Source: Luteibacter aegosomatissinici
GTDB taxonomy: Bacteria; Pseudomonadota; Gammaproteobacteria; Xanthomonadales; Rhodanobacteraceae
Length of the DNA: 64,000 nucleotides
Reading direction: 5' to 3'
NCBI RefSeq assembly: GCF_023078495.1
Contig: NZ_CP095742.1
Coordinates: 1,798,001 to 1,862,000, forward strand
Part shown: positions 54,058-64,000 of the stretch, one piece after another
Layout of the letters: the number at the start of each line of letters is the position of its first letter
Numbering within the stretch: position 1 is the stretch's first letter
The notes under the pieces: model-generated
What the model was told of the DNA's origin: nothing
Database searches by the model: none
What the model saw: only the letters and a program-made list of their open reading frames with translations
Program-made: the position numbers and the translations under genes

Positions 54058-55380
54058 ATGTCCCAGGCCGCCCAGTCCCAGAAGATCGGCTTCGTTTCGC
54101 TCGGCTGCCCCAAGGCCCTGGTCGATTCCGAACGCATCCTCACCCAGCTCAAGGTCGAGGGCTACGAGATCGTGCCCAGCTACGGCGAGGCCGATGCCGT
54201 GGTGGTGAACACCTGCGGCTTCATCGATTCGGCGGTGCAGGAATCGCTCGATGCTATCGGCGAAGCCCTGCATGAGAATGGCAAGGTGATCGTCACCGGT
54301 TGCCTGGGCAAGCGCTCGGAGCTGATCCGGGAAAGCTACCCCGATGTGCTCGCGATCAGCGGCCCGCAGGATTACGCCTCGGTGATGGGCGCGGTGCACG
54401 CCGCGCTGCCGCCCACGCGCAACAAGTTCCTCGATCTGGTGCCAGATACCGGCGTGAAGCTCACGCCCAAGCACTACGCGTACCTCAAGATTTCCGAAGG
54501 CTGCAACCACCGCTGCAGCTTCTGCATCATCCCGTCGATGCGCGGCGATCTCGTCAGCCGCCCGGTGGACCAGGTGCTGATGGAAGCGGAGAAGCTGGTG
54601 AAGGGCGGCGTGAAGGAGCTGCTGGTGATCTCGCAGGACACCAGCGCCTATGGTGTCGATACGCGCTACGCCGAGCGCGAGTGGCGCGGCAAGCCGTACC
54701 GCACGCGCATGACCGAGTTGTGCGAAGGCCTCTCGGAGCTGGGCGCGTGGACGCGCCTGCACTACGTGTACCCGTACCCGCACGTCGACGAGATCATGCC
54801 GCTCATGGCGGATGGCAAGATCCTCCCGTACCTGGATATCCCGTTCCAGCACGCCAGCCCGCGCATCCTCAAGCTGATGAAGCGCCCCGGCAATGTCGAC
54901 AAGACGCTGGAGCGTATCCAGAACTGGCGCCGCCAGGTGCCGGATCTCACCATCCGCAGCACCTTCATCGTCGGCTTCCCGGGCGAAACGGACCAGGAGT
55001 TCAGCGAGCTGCTCGATTTCCTGCGCGAAGCCGAGCTCGATCGCGTGGGCGCGTTCGCCTATTCGCCGGTCGATGGCGCCAAGGCCAACGACCTTCCGGG
55101 CCAGATCGATGAAGAACTGAAGGAAGACCGCCTGGAGCAGTTCATGGCGGTGCAGGCCGAGATCTCGGCCGCCAAGCTGCAGCGCAAGGTCGGCAAGACC
55201 ATCAAGGTGCTGGTCGATGAGATCGATGCCGAGGGTGCGTGGGGCCGTTCCAGCGCCGATGCGCCCGAGATCGATGGCGCCGTGCGTATCGATGACGGCC
55301 AGCTGCTGAAGCCGGGCCAGTTTGTCGATGTGCTGGTGGAAGAGGCCGACGCGCACGACCTTTACGGTCGCCTGGCGTAA
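54058..55380 (+). CDS. rimO: Ribosomal protein uS12 methylthiotransferase
   Basis: 440 aa. N-terminal UPF0004 domain with three cluster cysteines ([29 protein letters not shown]), radical-[11 protein letters not shown] motif ([19 protein letters not shown]), [13 protein letters not shown], and a C-terminal TRAM domain ([26 protein letters not shown]). Adds a methylthio group to Asp 89 of uS12 using SAM and two 4Fe-4S clusters. Confidence 0.97.
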   Translation: MSQAAQSQKIGFVSLGCPKALVDSERILTQLKVEGYEIVPSYGEADAVVVNTCGFIDSAVQESLDAIGEALHENGKVIVTGCLGKRSELIRESYPDVLAISGPQDYASVMGAVHAALPPTRNKFLDLVPDTGVKLTPKHYAYLKISEGCNHRCSFCIIPSMRGDLVSRPVDQVLMEAEKLVKGGVKELLVISQDTSAYGVDTRYAEREWRGKPYRTRMTELCEGLSELGAWTRLHYVYPYPHVDEIMPLMADGKILPYLDIPFQHASPRILKLMKRPGNVDKTLERIQNWRRQVPDLTIRSTFIVGFPGETDQEFSELLDFLREAELDRVGAFAYSPVDGAKANDLPGQIDEELKEDRLEQFMAVQAEISAAKLQRKVGKTIKVLVDEIDAEGAWGRSSADAPEIDGAVRIDDGQLLKPGQFVDVLVEEADAHDLYGRLA

Positions 55381-55385
55381 CGCCC

Positions 55386-56180
55386 ATGCGTTACGTGGCA
55401 CCCACGCGCGAGCAGCTTGATCGCCGCGTATTGGCCGTGCCGCCGCTGGCGCACTGGAGTGAATTCTCTGCGCTCGTTGCGAGTGATGCCTGGCCGGAAA
55501 CGGCCGGGCTGAACGCCTTGTTGCCAGCCGATGCGGGGATTCGGTTCGTTGCCCAGGATCGTGCGTTGCTGGATGACGGCCTGCATTACGAAGAGCGCAT
55601 TGCACGCGGCGCCGTCGCCACGCGCGAGGCGAACTGGCACGATCTCTTCAACGCCTTCGTGTGGCTGCGCTACCCGGCGCTGAAGCGCGCGCTCAACGCA
55701 CGCCAGGTGGCCGAGATTGCCCGAATGGGCCCGCGTGAGCGCTCCCGCCCGCAGTGTGCGCTTACGCATTTCGATGAGGCGGGCATCATCGTGACCTTGC
55801 GTGATGCCACCATGCTGGCCGCGTGGGATCGGCACGACTGGCACACGTTGTTCTGGGTTCATCGCGATGCATGGCTGTGTGGCGACGCCCGCGCGGAGGT
55901 CTTCGGGCATGCGCTGCTTGAGCACGCATTGACCCCGGAAAAGCTGCTGGTCGGCAAGGCGCTCGTGGTGCTTGGCGACGGGGATGCCGCCGCCGTGTGC
56001 GCGCACGCCATTGCACGGGGCGACGTGCTCAACGATCCACAGGAGCTGCGGCCGTTGCCGGTTTCCGGCGTGCCGGGTTGGCTCGAGGACACGGGAAGCG
56101 AAGCGTTTTACACCACGGCCCCGTGTTTCCAGCCGATAAGGGCAGGGCGGATGTACCCGCCTGCCCTGAGGGGCGCTTAG
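55386..56180 (+). CDS. DUF3025-family protein
   Basis: 264 aa, starting 5 bases after rimO. The DUF3025 pattern is visible: HYEERIARGAVATREANWHDLFNAFVWLRYPALKRALN, HFDEAGIIV, WHTLFWVHRDAWLCGDARAEVFGHALLEHAL. Cytoplasmic, no membrane helix. Function unknown. Its last four bases overlap the stop of the convergent regulator gene. Confidence 0.9.
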   Translation: MRYVAPTREQLDRRVLAVPPLAHWSEFSALVASDAWPETAGLNALLPADAGIRFVAQDRALLDDGLHYEERIARGAVATREANWHDLFNAFVWLRYPALKRALNARQVAEIARMGPRERSRPQCALTHFDEAGIIVTLRDATMLAAWDRHDWHTLFWVHRDAWLCGDARAEVFGHALLEHALTPEKLLVGKALVVLGDGDAAAVCAHAIARGDVLNDPQELRPLPVSGVPGWLEDTGSEAFYTTAPCFQPIRAGRMYPPALRGA

Positions 56181-56812
56181 AGCAACCCGTGATCGCGGAC
56201 GTAATCGCCGAGCAGGCTGTCGTGGTCCACGCCGAGCTTGCGCATGGCATCGCGCTTCTGCCGGCTGATGGTTTTCACCGACTTGCCTTCGCGATCGGCG
56301 ATTTGCTGTAGCGACTGGCCGTTGACGAAGGCCTTGATGACTTCCTTCTCGCGCGGCGATAGCGGGGCGCCGGGCATGGCGACCGAGTTATCGTCGGCTT
56401 CGTTGAGGATGTCGAGCAGCGACTCGCTCAGGTAGGTCTCGCCGTCGTGCACGGCTTTCGCCGCGGTGGCCAGTTCGTCCATCGGCGCGCGCTTATCGAC
56501 GATGCCGCGCGCACCGCGCGACAGCATCGACTGCAGGGCGGCGGGCCGGTTGACCATGGTCAGGACGATCACCCCGAGGTTCGGGTATTTCTCAGCAATG
56601 GTATCGAGCAGGGCGAATCCGTCGTCCTGCTGATCGCTCGGCATGAGAAAATCCGTAATCACGACATCGCAGGGGCGGTCAGCCAGCATGTCGAGAAGCT
56701 CGCCTGCGGCCTTGGCCTTACCTACGACATCAATGTGCGCGTTTTCCAGCGCCAGAGCGCCGCCAACGAGTACGAGCGGGTGGTCGTCTGCCAGAATGAC
56801 TTTCAGTGGCAT
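56177..56812 (-). CDS. NarL/FixJ-family response regulator, RcsB/EvgA-like
   Basis: 211 aa. Receiver with D9-D10 acidic pair, phospho-acceptor D54 (VVITDFLMPSDQQDDGFALLDTI) and a LuxR-type HTH (LSPREKEVIKAFVNGQSLQQIADREGKSVKTISRQKRDAMRKLGV). The insertion after the MP motif (SDQQDDG) and KTISRQK in the recognition helix closely resemble RcsB. It is divergent from the two-SBP hybrid kinase with 84 bases between starts, so it is the likely phosphorelay output. Confidence 0.93.
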   Translation of the reverse strand: MPLKVILADDHPLVLVGGALALENAHIDVVGKAKAAGELLDMLADRPCDVVITDFLMPSDQQDDGFALLDTIAEKYPNLGVIVLTMVNRPAALQSMLSRGARGIVDKRAPMDELATAAKAVHDGETYLSESLLDILNEADDNSVAMPGAPLSPREKEVIKAFVNGQSLQQIADREGKSVKTISRQKRDAMRKLGVDHDSLLGDYVRDHGLL

Positions 56813-56896
56813 GCGTTTGTTTCTCCTTCTTTCCTAGCGACGCCATGTGGTTCGATCCGATTATGCCCACGATGGTTCCCCTGACGAAGCCCGCCC

Positions 56897-59800
56897 GTGA
56901 CCCGATATCTGCTTCCGTTAATGCTACTTGTGCTGTCAGGCTTGGCCTACGCGGGCCCGGACGTGCCCCTGAGCCCGGAGGATGCCGAGTGGATCCGCCA
57001 CCACCCGGTGCTCACCGTGGGGGCTTACCGCGAGGGCTATCCACCCTTCGAGGAGCTGCGTGACGGCCAGCTGGAGGGCCTGGGGCCGGATTACCTGCAC
57101 GAAGTGGCCACCGAGCTGGGGGTGACCCTCAAGACCCGGGTCTACGACACCTGGCCCCAGCTGCTGGCGGCCTTGTCGCGTGGCGAGATCGACGTGGCCA
57201 CCAGCGTGACCCCGCTGGAGCAGGGCATGCCGGGGATCCGGGTGGGGGCGACGTACTTTGAGTCCCTGCCGGCCCTGGTGCAGCGCGCGGACACCACCAT
57301 CATCCACCGCACCAGCGACCTGCGTGGCAAGCGCCTTGCCGTGCACGCGGGCTATTTCGATATGGCCGCCCTGCGTCGCGAGTTGCCTGACACCACCCTG
57401 GTTGAGGTGGGATCGACCGCCGAGGCCCTTCAGCGGGTCCGGATGGGTGAGGTGGCGGCCTACATCGACAACCCCTATTCAGCCCGCGCTTTCGTCACCC
57501 GCCTGGGCATGGAGCACGAGCTGCATGTGGGCGACCCGCTGGCGCTGCCGATCAGTGCCCTGGCGCTGGCCGTTCCCGCATCCGAGGCCCCGCTGGGCCG
57601 GGCGATCGACCACGCCCTTTCCGACCTCACGGCGGCGGACCACGGCCGCCTGCGCGCGCCGTGGGTGGGGCGGGACATCGCACCGCGCCCCCGGCAATTC
57701 GCCATCCCGCTGAGTGAACGAGAGAAGGCGTGGCTGCACGACCTGCCGCCCCTGCGCCTGGGCGTGGATCCCAGCTATGCGCCCTTTAGCCTGATTACGG
57801 GGCAGGGCCAGGCTGAGGGCCTATCGCTGGATTACGTTCGTGAGATCGCCGCCGAGCTTGGGCTGCGGCTTACCCAGGTTCCCAGCGAGAACTGGCTGGG
57901 CACCGTGGCGAGCGTGAAGCGGGGCGATGTCGACCTGGTGGCCGCCATCAATCCGCAGAGTGCCACGTGGCCGTACCTCGAGCCAAGCACGTCATACCTC
58001 GATTTCCCGATCATGATCGTGACCCGCGAAGGCGCTCCCGTCATTGCCGGGCGTGATGACCTGGCGGGAAAGCGGGTGCTTGGCAACACCGCGCGTGAGC
58101 CCATCCGGCGGCTGCTGGGGCGGATCCCGGGTGTCACCATCGTCCCGGTCGAGACAGAGGAGGAGGGACTCCGCCGGCTGGCCGCGGGCGATGGCGACGC
58201 CTTCGTCGGTAACCTCGCCTCGGTCGATTACCTGATTCGTGAGCATTTCCTTGGCCAGTTGAAAGTGGCCGCGCCGACCGGTGACAGCGAGGCGATCGCC
58301 ATCGGCGTGCGCCGTGAACTCGCGCCCTTGCTCCCGTTGATCAACCGCGTGCTGGTGAACCTGCCGACACACCGGCAGCAGGAGATCCGCAACACCTGGT
58401 TTGCCTCGCACTACGTGGTGGGCCCCACCTGGCGGGAAATCGCCAGCCGCGTGCTGCCCTTCGTCGCCGTCCTGCTCGCATCGTTGATCGCCATTAGCTA
58501 CGCGTACCTGAACCTGCGCCGCGAGACCCGCCGTCGCGAGCGCACCGAGCGCCGCCTGGCGGAAGTCACCGCCCATGTGCCCGCCGTCGTGTACGAAGCG
58601 GTGCGCGATACGGCAGGGCAGTACCGCATGGCCTACGTGGGCGGCGATCCGCAGACGCTGCTGGGCATGGAGCCCGGCCAGTTGCTGGAGGGTGCGGGCG
58701 ATAGCCTGCTGGCACCGGTAGCGCCGGAAGACCGCGATGCGCTGCGCGAAGCCTTCGAGCGCTCGGCACGAGAGACATCGCCGCTGCATGTCACCGTACG
58801 TGCGCAGGTTGGCGAGCGGGTGCGTTACCTCAGTTCGGATGCGGTTCCGCTAGCGGCTGCCGACGGTAGCGTGCGCTGGAATGGCTACTGGGTGGATGTG
58901 ACGGCGCAAGAGCTCGCGTCCCGCGGCATGGCGAAGGCGCGCGACGAAGCCGAGGCCGCGACGCGTGCGAAGAGCGATTTCCTCGCCACCATCAGCCACG
59001 AAATCCGCACGCCGATGAATGGCGTCATCGGGTTGCTTGATGTGCTGGAGCGCACGCCGCTCGATGGTGAGCAGCGACGCATGGTCACGACCATCGAGCA
59101 CTCGGCCGAAGCCTTGATGCACATCCTTGATGACGTGCTCGATTTCTCGAAGATCGAAGCCGGCCATCTCGCGCTGGATCCGCGGCCTTCCGATCCGCGG
59201 GCACTGGTTGAAGATGCGGTGGCGATCATGGCCGGCCAGGCGCAGGCCAAAGGGCTCGCCATCGAAGTACATATCGACGATGCGCTGGCGCCGGCCGTGC
59301 TGGTCGACGATGGCCGCCTGCGCCAGGTACTACTGAACCTGATCGGCAATGCGATCAAGTTCACGGTCGCGGGCCACGTCAGCGTCGCTATCCACGTGGA
59401 CCAGGAACACGGCGGCCGGCAGCGCATCCGGTTTGTCGTGAGCGATACGGGCATAGGGATCCACGCGGCGAAGCTGCGGCATGTGTTCGCCCCTTTCAGC
59501 CAGGCGGAATCATCCACGACGCGGCGGTTCGGTGGCACCGGGCTGGGCCTGAGCATCTCGCGGCGCCTTATCGAACGCATGGGCGGCCACATCGTGATCC
59601 AGAGCGAACCCGGCAAGGGTACGGCTGTGACGGCCACGGTGGAGTTGCCGATCGCGGACCCGCTTGCGGTCGCGAGACCCGTCGTCGTCGAGGAATCACG
59701 GGAGGTGTCTGCGCCGGCGCAGCCTGCGCGGATCCTGGTCGCCGAAGACCACCCGGTGAACCAGCAACTGGTGCGTGCACAGCTTGCCATGCATGGCCTG

Positions 59801-60475
59801 GGCTGCGAGATCGTGGACGACGGCGTGGCGGCCCTGGCCGCGATCGCGTCCGCCGATTACGACCTATTGTTGGTGGACTGCCACATGCCACGCATGGACG
59901 GCTATGAAGTGGCCCGCGAAGTGCGCCGTCGGGAGCAGGGCACCGGGCGCCACCTGCCGATCGTGGCCATGACCGCCGATGCACGGGCGGATCAGCGCGA
60001 ACGGTGCCTGGCGGCGGGTATGGATGACCTGTTGCGCAAACCCATCCGGCTGGAGGCGTTCCACGCGGCGGTATCGCGCTGGCTGGGCGCCGTGGCGGCC
60101 GAACCCGCCGTGGGTGAAGCGACGGTAACGCCCGCGGTCGCGATAGATTGGGAGCGCATGCGCCGCGCCTTTGGATCGGACGACAACGTCACGACCGTGA
60201 TCCGCGCCGGTGCCGCGGCAACGCGCGAGGCGTTGGCGCGTTTTGACGATGTCATCGCGGGCGGTGACGCGGAGCGCGTCGCCGGCTGGATCCATCACGT
60301 GCTGGGCGGCGTCAACGTGTTCGGCGATTCCGCGGTTGCGCGTGAAGGCGAAGCGCTTGAGCTTGCGCTACGAGAAGGCACGCCGCTCGATGTGGATGCC
60401 GTGTCGCGCTTCGCGGCCCACGTAGAGGCGTTCACCGAACAACTGGAGCAGGACGCTGCCGCGCCTTACAGATAG
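56897..60475 (+). CDS. EvgS/BvgS-type hybrid sensor histidine kinase
   Basis: 1192 aa from GTG 56897, with signal peptide [18 protein letters not shown]. Two tandem periplasmic solute-binding (SBP_bac_3) Venus-flytrap domains at about 28-250 and 275-500 (each with a LxVGAYRxx[16 protein letters not shown] start). One membrane helix follows at about 517-538, then PAS (about 555-670), HisKA with H701 ([10 protein letters not shown]), HATPase ([24 protein letters not shown]), receiver with D994 ([17 protein letters not shown]) and an Hpt domain with H1134 ([11 protein letters not shown]; the usual Lys after Leu is Gly). A full four-step phosphorelay sensing a small solute. Its 3' end overlaps convergent greB by 10 bases. 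Confidence 0.95.
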   Translation: MTRYLLPLMLLVLSGLAYAGPDVPLSPEDAEWIRHHPVLTVGAYREGYPPFEELRDGQLEGLGPDYLHEVATELGVTLKTRVYDTWPQLLAALSRGEIDVATSVTPLEQGMPGIRVGATYFESLPALVQRADTTIIHRTSDLRGKRLAVHAGYFDMAALRRELPDTTLVEVGSTAEALQRVRMGEVAAYIDNPYSARAFVTRLGMEHELHVGDPLALPISALALAVPASEAPLGRAIDHALSDLTAADHGRLRAPWVGRDIAPRPRQFAIPLSEREKAWLHDLPPLRLGVDPSYAPFSLITGQGQAEGLSLDYVREIAAELGLRLTQVPSENWLGTVASVKRGDVDLVAAINPQSATWPYLEPSTSYLDFPIMIVTREGAPVIAGRDDLAGKRVLGNTAREPIRRLLGRIPGVTIVPVETEEEGLRRLAAGDGDAFVGNLASVDYLIREHFLGQLKVAAPTGDSEAIAIGVRRELAPLLPLINRVLVNLPTHRQQEIRNTWFASHYVVGPTWREIASRVLPFVAVLLASLIAISYAYLNLRRETRRRERTERRLAEVTAHVPAVVYEAVRDTAGQYRMAYVGGDPQTLLGMEPGQLLEGAGDSLLAPVAPEDRDALREAFERSARETSPLHVTVRAQVGERVRYLSSDAVPLAAADGSVRWNGYWVDVTAQELASRGMAKARDEAEAATRAKSDFLATISHEIRTPMNGVIGLLDVLERTPLDGEQRRMVTTIEHSAEALMHILDDVLDFSKIEAGHLALDPRPSDPRALVEDAVAIMAGQAQAKGLAIEVHIDDALAPAVLVDDGRLRQVLLNLIGNAIKFTVAGHVSVAIHVDQEHGGRQRIRFVVSDTGIGIHAAKLRHVFAPFSQAESSTTRRFGGTGLGLSISRRLIERMGGHIVIQSEPGKGTAVTATVELPIADPLAVARPVVVEESREVSAPAQPARILVAEDHPVNQQLVRAQLAMHGLGCEIVDDGVAALAAIASADYDLLLVDCHMPRMDGYEVAREVRRREQGTGRHLPIVAMTADARADQRERCLAAGMDDLLRKPIRLEAFHAAVSRWLGAVAAEPAVGEATVTPAVAIDWERMRRAFGSDDNVTTVIRAGAAATREALARFDDVIAGGDAERVAGWIHHVLGGVNVFGDSAVAREGEALELALREGTPLDVDAVSRFAAHVEAFTEQLEQDAAAPYR

Positions 60476-60966
60476 CTGACTGCGATGACGGCAAACCTGG
60501 TGGGGCCGCCCGGCAACACCGCTTCGAACTCGTCATCCACGCGCTTCTTGAGTACGGCGCGTGCCAGCGGTGAATCGATGCTGATCCAGCCTTGCTTCGC
60601 ATCGGTTTCGTCGGGCCCCACGATCCGGTAGCGCACCGTTTCACCCGTCTCCACGTTCTCCAGTTCGATGATGGCGCCGAAAAAGACCGCATCCGCCTGC
60701 GATGGCGTGGCTTCGACGACCTTCAGCACCGGAATACGCTTGCTCAGGTAGCGCGCCCGGCGGTCAATCTCGCCGAGCTGCTTCTTGCGGTAGGTGTACT
60801 CGGCGTTCTCCGAGCGGTCGCCCTCGGCGGCCGCGGCGGCAAGGGCCTTCACGACCTCGGGCCGCACGACGTGCCACAGGTGGTCCAGTTCGGCCTTCAG
60901 CCGCTCGAACCCGTCGCGCGTGATGATGGCCGTCGAGGACGGTGCGGGTGGACGCCAGCGGCTCAT
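60466..60966 (-). CDS. greB: Transcription elongation factor GreB
   Basis: 166 aa from ATG 60966, which overlaps the upstream stop (ATGA). N-terminal coiled coil with acidic tip residues ([34 protein letters not shown]) and the C-terminal FKBP-like domain ([47 protein letters not shown]). Inserts into the RNA polymerase secondary channel to cleave backtracked transcripts. Confidence 0.95.
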   Translation of the reverse strand: MSRWRPPAPSSTAIITRDGFERLKAELDHLWHVVRPEVVKALAAAAAEGDRSENAEYTYRKKQLGEIDRRARYLSKRIPVLKVVEATPSQADAVFFGAIIELENVETGETVRYRIVGPDETDAKQGWISIDSPLARAVLKKRVDDEFEAVLPGGPTRFAVIAVSYL

Positions 60967-62225
60967 GGCGTCACCGGACGCGAAGGGTCGAGGGTATCGA
61001 GCATATCGGCCAGGTCCTGCGATACCGGATGGCCGGGGTACGCCTGCAGCAGCGACCGTGCGAGTGCGGCTGCCTGCGCCCGTTCTTCCAGCCGGAAGTG
61101 CATCTGCACGGCCAGCAGGCCGTAGTTTGGCGCGCCCATGTCGCCAGGCCACAGGCGCACATAACCGAGGGCCAGTTGCAGGGCGAGGCGCGGCATGCCG
61201 CCGTGGGCGGCGGTATCCGCCAGCGGGCCGCACGTGGTCGTCGCGTCGGGCACGAAGCCGGGGTCGATGCCGATGCAGTCCTGCACCACGCCCAGGGCGC
61301 GCCGCGTTTCGCCGCCGACCACCAGTGCCGCGATCCATATCTGTCCGTGCACGAGCAGCTCTGGCAAGCGCTCCTGGGCGCGCAGCAGCTGGCGGTAACG
61401 CTGGTGAAGCGGGGCAGGCGTGAGGCCTTCGCGGATGCGTTCGGTCAGGATATCCGTCGCGGACGGGATGTCGTCCCGGGCGATCTCATTCACGTGGGCA
61501 AGGAGCGCCATGTCATCGGCGGGGTTCGTCGCTTCGACGAGCGCATCGGCCTCCGGTCGGTAGCCCAGTCGTTCGTGATGGTGGTGGATCAGTGCACCCA
61601 TCAGGTGGAAGGTGTACAGCGCCAGGTAGTTGGCGATCAGGTAGTACACCAGCGTGCCGAGGAACATGGGCCCGCGTTGCTGCATGGCGTACTGCGCACC
61701 CGCTTGCAGGAGACCGGTGGCCAGCACCACGGCGAACAGCTTGAAATAATCCACGCCGATGCGGCTGATCGCAGCCACCCACGTCAGGGGGTTCAGCGCG
61801 GCGGCGACGCCATCGAACGTCAGCGACATGGTCATTACTGGCAGCACGAAGGCCACGACCAGCGATACGAGCAGGCCCGACACGCCGAACACGAGCGGCG
61901 AAAGAATGGCCAGCGCGTTGCCGGTGAGCTGGATGACGATGAGCGCCAGGGCTGCCTTGTCCTCCGAGTTCATCGCCATTTCCGGCGGATCCGCGAAGCC
62001 GTCGGCGGTATGCCGAAGGCACGCGAACGCGTACGTGTACAGGGCGATCCAGCCTAGCCCCACCACCAGCAGGCGCAACGGCATCATCGGGAAGTACGCG
62101 AGCAGGTCGAACACGGCGATGGCGCCGATCGTGACTGGCGCCGCACCGCGCAGCGGGTAGCGGAAGCCGGTGATGATCCGCTGGTGGAAGGGCACCGATG
62201 CGTCGGCGAGCGCTACCCTGGGCAC
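60963..62225 (-). CDS. Uncharacterised multi-spanning membrane protein with C-terminal helical repeats
   Basis: 420 aa from GTG 62225, two bases after the ATPase gene stop. Residues 1-215 hold about five or six membrane helices ([89 protein letters not shown]). Residues 240-420 are soluble and helical, Ala/Leu-rich with TPR-like spacing ([27 protein letters not shown]). I recognise no named family. Lies between a HerA-like ATPase gene and greB in one tightly packed run. Confidence 0.82.
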   Translation of the reverse strand: MPRVALADASVPFHQRIITGFRYPLRGAAPVTIGAIAVFDLLAYFPMMPLRLLVVGLGWIALYTYAFACLRHTADGFADPPEMAMNSEDKAALALIVIQLTGNALAILSPLVFGVSGLLVSLVVAFVLPVMTMSLTFDGVAAALNPLTWVAAISRIGVDYFKLFAVVLATGLLQAGAQYAMQQRGPMFLGTLVYYLIANYLALYTFHLMGALIHHHHERLGYRPEADALVEATNPADDMALLAHVNEIARDDIPSATDILTERIREGLTPAPLHQRYRQLLRAQERLPELLVHGQIWIAALVVGGETRRALGVVQDCIGIDPGFVPDATTTCGPLADTAAHGGMPRLALQLALGYVRLWPGDMGAPNYGLLAVQMHFRLEERAQAAALARSLLQAYPGHPVSQDLADMLDTLDPSRPVTP

Positions 62226-62227
62226 GG

Positions 62228-63727
62228 TTAGCGCTTTCCACCAAAGATGCTGCCCAGGATGCCGCGAACGATCTGCTGGCCCGCGCGCGACCCTGCGGTA
62301 CGCACCATCGATTTGGCCATCGTCTCCAGCATGCCCTGGCGGCGCTTGGTGCCGAAGACGGCATCGCGCACGGCGTCGCCCCAGCCATTGCCTTCGTCGT
62401 CACCCTTGTCGGCATGTTTCACGGGCGGTGCGGCATCATCGTTCTTCGCCGTGGCGCGGGCCGCGAGCATTTCTTCGGCGGATTCGCGATTCACGGCGGT
62501 GTCGTACTTTGCACCCACCGGTGAGCGTGAGCGCACCGTGGTCCGCTCCTCGGGCGTAATGGCGCCGATGCGGCAGGCAGGAGTCGCAACCAGCACCTTC
62601 TGCACCGGCGACGGCACGCCGCCCTCGCCGAGGGTGGATGCAAGCGCTTCGCCGGTGCCAAGCGTGCCGATGGTTTCGACCACATCCAGTTTCGGATTCT
62701 TTGCAAACGTCTCGGCGGCCGCCTTCACTGCCTTCTGGTCGCGCGGTGTATACGCCCGCAAGGCGTGCTGTACGCGGTTGCCCAATTGGCCCAGGATCTC
62801 CCCCGGCACGTCGTCGGGATTCTGTGAGCAGAAATACACGCCGACGCCCTTGGAGCGGATCAGGCGGACGACTTGCTCCACACGCTGGCGCAGCGCTGGC
62901 GGCGCATCGTCAAACAACAGGTGCGCCTCGTCGAAGAAGAACGCCATCTTCGGCACATCGAGATCGCCGACTTCCGGCAGCTGCTCAAACAGCTCGGAGA
63001 GCAACCACAGCAGGAACGTCGAATACAGGCGCGGCTTGAGGATCAGGGTATCGGCGGCCAGCACGTTGACCACGCCGCGCCCGTTCATGTCCTGGCGCAT
63101 CAGGTCGGCCAGCTCCAGCGCGGGCTCACCAAAAAAGTTGTCTGCGCCGTCCTGCTCGAGCTTCAGCAGCGCACGCTGGATAGCCGCGATGCTCTGCGCG
63201 CTGATCAAGCCGTAGCGGGTTGAAATATCCTTGGCGTGATCCGCGGCGAAGCCAAGCATCGCGCGCAGGTCGCCCAGGTCGAGCAGCAGCAGGCCTTCGT
63301 CATCGGCCACGCGGAACACCACCTCGAGCACGCCCTCCTGGGTGTCGTTAAGTTCGAGGATGCGCGAAAGCAGGGTGGGGCCCATTTCCGACACGGTCGC
63401 CCGCACGGGGTGGCCGAGCTTGCCGTAGATATCCCAGAACACCACCGGATTGGCCTGCGGGGCCCAACTGGTGAGCCCCAGCTTCGCCAGACGCTCCTTG
63501 AGCTTGTCCGAGGGGGCAGCGGCCGGTTGGGAAAGGCCGGCCAGGTCGCCCTTCGCATCGGCGAGGAAGCACGGCACCCCAAGGCGCGAAAAGCCCTCGG
63601 CCAGCAGCATGAGGGTGACCGATTTACCGGTGCCGGTGGCGCCCGCGATCATGCCGTGGCGGTTGCCGTAGCGGGAGTCCAGTTCGACGGCGGTGGTGTC
63701 GTTGCGGCCAACGAGGATGCCTGGCAT
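62228..63727 (-). CDS. HerA-like P-loop ATPase, DUF853 (YjgR) family
   Basis: 499 aa from ATG 63727 (AAGGAAC upstream). Walker A GATGTGKSVTLMLLAEGFSR, DAKGDLAGL, ISAQSIAAIQRALLKLE, Walker B FFFDEAHLLFDDAP, VYFCSQNPDDVPGEILGQLGNRVQHALRAYTPRD. The C-terminal end is Gly/Arg-rich (VRGILGSIFGGKR). Members are hexameric ATPases related to HerA/FtsK translocases; the cellular role of this family is not established. First gene of the ATPase-membrane protein-greB run. Confidence 0.92.
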   Translation of the reverse strand: MPGILVGRNDTTAVELDSRYGNRHGMIAGATGTGKSVTLMLLAEGFSRLGVPCFLADAKGDLAGLSQPAAAPSDKLKERLAKLGLTSWAPQANPVVFWDIYGKLGHPVRATVSEMGPTLLSRILELNDTQEGVLEVVFRVADDEGLLLLDLGDLRAMLGFAADHAKDISTRYGLISAQSIAAIQRALLKLEQDGADNFFGEPALELADLMRQDMNGRGVVNVLAADTLILKPRLYSTFLLWLLSELFEQLPEVGDLDVPKMAFFFDEAHLLFDDAPPALRQRVEQVVRLIRSKGVGVYFCSQNPDDVPGEILGQLGNRVQHALRAYTPRDQKAVKAAAETFAKNPKLDVVETIGTLGTGEALASTLGEGGVPSPVQKVLVATPACRIGAITPEERTTVRSRSPVGAKYDTAVNRESAEEMLAARATAKNDDAAPPVKHADKGDDEGNGWGDAVRDAVFGTKRRQGMLETMAKSMVRTAGSRAGQQIVRGILGSIFGGKR

Positions 63728-63860
63728 GGTCCGTTCCTTATGAATGTCCTGAACAAGTCTACGCAAGGATGCGCCGTTACGGAGAATTTTCCGCTTCGCC
63801 GCTTGAGTCACGTAGGGTTACGGCGTAACGTTGCCGGCATTGTCTGACCTGGTCCCACGC

Positions 63861-64000
63861 ATGGCGCTTCACGCTCGTTACGCCCTTCTCCTGCTGCCCC
63901 TGGCGGTCCTCGCGGGCTGTGCTTCGGGCGCCGCGCCCAAGGCCGGCAAGGCGACGCCGGAAGTGAATGCGTTGTACGACCGGATGAACCAGGCAAGCAA
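63861..64000 (+). CDS. N-terminal part of a lipoprotein (3' end outside window)
   Basis: ATG 63861 opens a frame that runs off the window after 46 codons. Signal MALHARYALLLLPLAVLAGC with lipobox Cys 20, then SGAAPKAGKATPEVNALYDRMN. Too little is present to name a family. Confidence 0.65.
   Translation, partial: MALHARYALLLLPLAVLAGCASGAAPKAGKATPEVNALYDRMNQAS

Overview
The window is high-GC gammaproteobacterial chromosome, most likely Lysobacterales (Xanthomonadales), family Rhodanobacteraceae (Luteibacter/Dyella-like). The reasons are protein resemblance, dense ATGA/GTGA-coupled gene pairs, and many intergenic palindromes built on GTAGGAGCGCGCTTGCGCGC or GTAGGAGCCCACCCTGTGGGCGAC. The genus is an inference. 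Both ends cut genes: a methyltransferase at base 1 and a lipoprotein at base 64000. No prophage, IS element or CRISPR array was seen.

1-5400: the end of a tetrapyrrole-methylase-type methyltransferase resembling borosin N-methyltransferases, a small precursor-like protein with a His/Asp-rich tail, and a TPR/GGDEF diguanylate cyclase; then a MerR-type metal sensor coupled to a Cu(I) P-type ATPase. 5400-12800: GH92 mannosidase, a beta-carbonic anhydrase coupled to a bestrophin, and gcvP behind a tandem glycine riboswitch. 12990-21870: small accessory genes, including an SDR/TetR pair, a LysR/LysE pair, a CocE-type hydrolase, and two paralogous one-piece HigB-HigA fusions that lack the antitoxin HTH.

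21900-33900: tRNA-Leu(CAG), rnr, rlmB, a guanidine-exporter gene behind a guanidine-II riboswitch, then the Pho regulon block pstSCAB-phoU with a Pho-box dyad, RNase T and a phosphate-type porin. 33900-43100: a response regulator, histidine kinase, RND pump, adaptor and outer-membrane channel on the minus strand, bracketed by two paralogous lipoproteins of unknown function. 43300-46300: a second beta-carbonic anhydrase with a SulP transporter.

46300-64000: housekeeping genes (nth, rnfB-like, metG, mrp, dcd, rimO, greB), a divergent EvgS/BvgS-type hybrid kinase and RcsB-like regulator, a HerA-like ATPase, and several hypotheticals. The only gene-free stretch longer than 300 bases is 12580-12990. 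It holds the gcvP riboswitch, its promoter and one REP half-site; nothing else was seen there.
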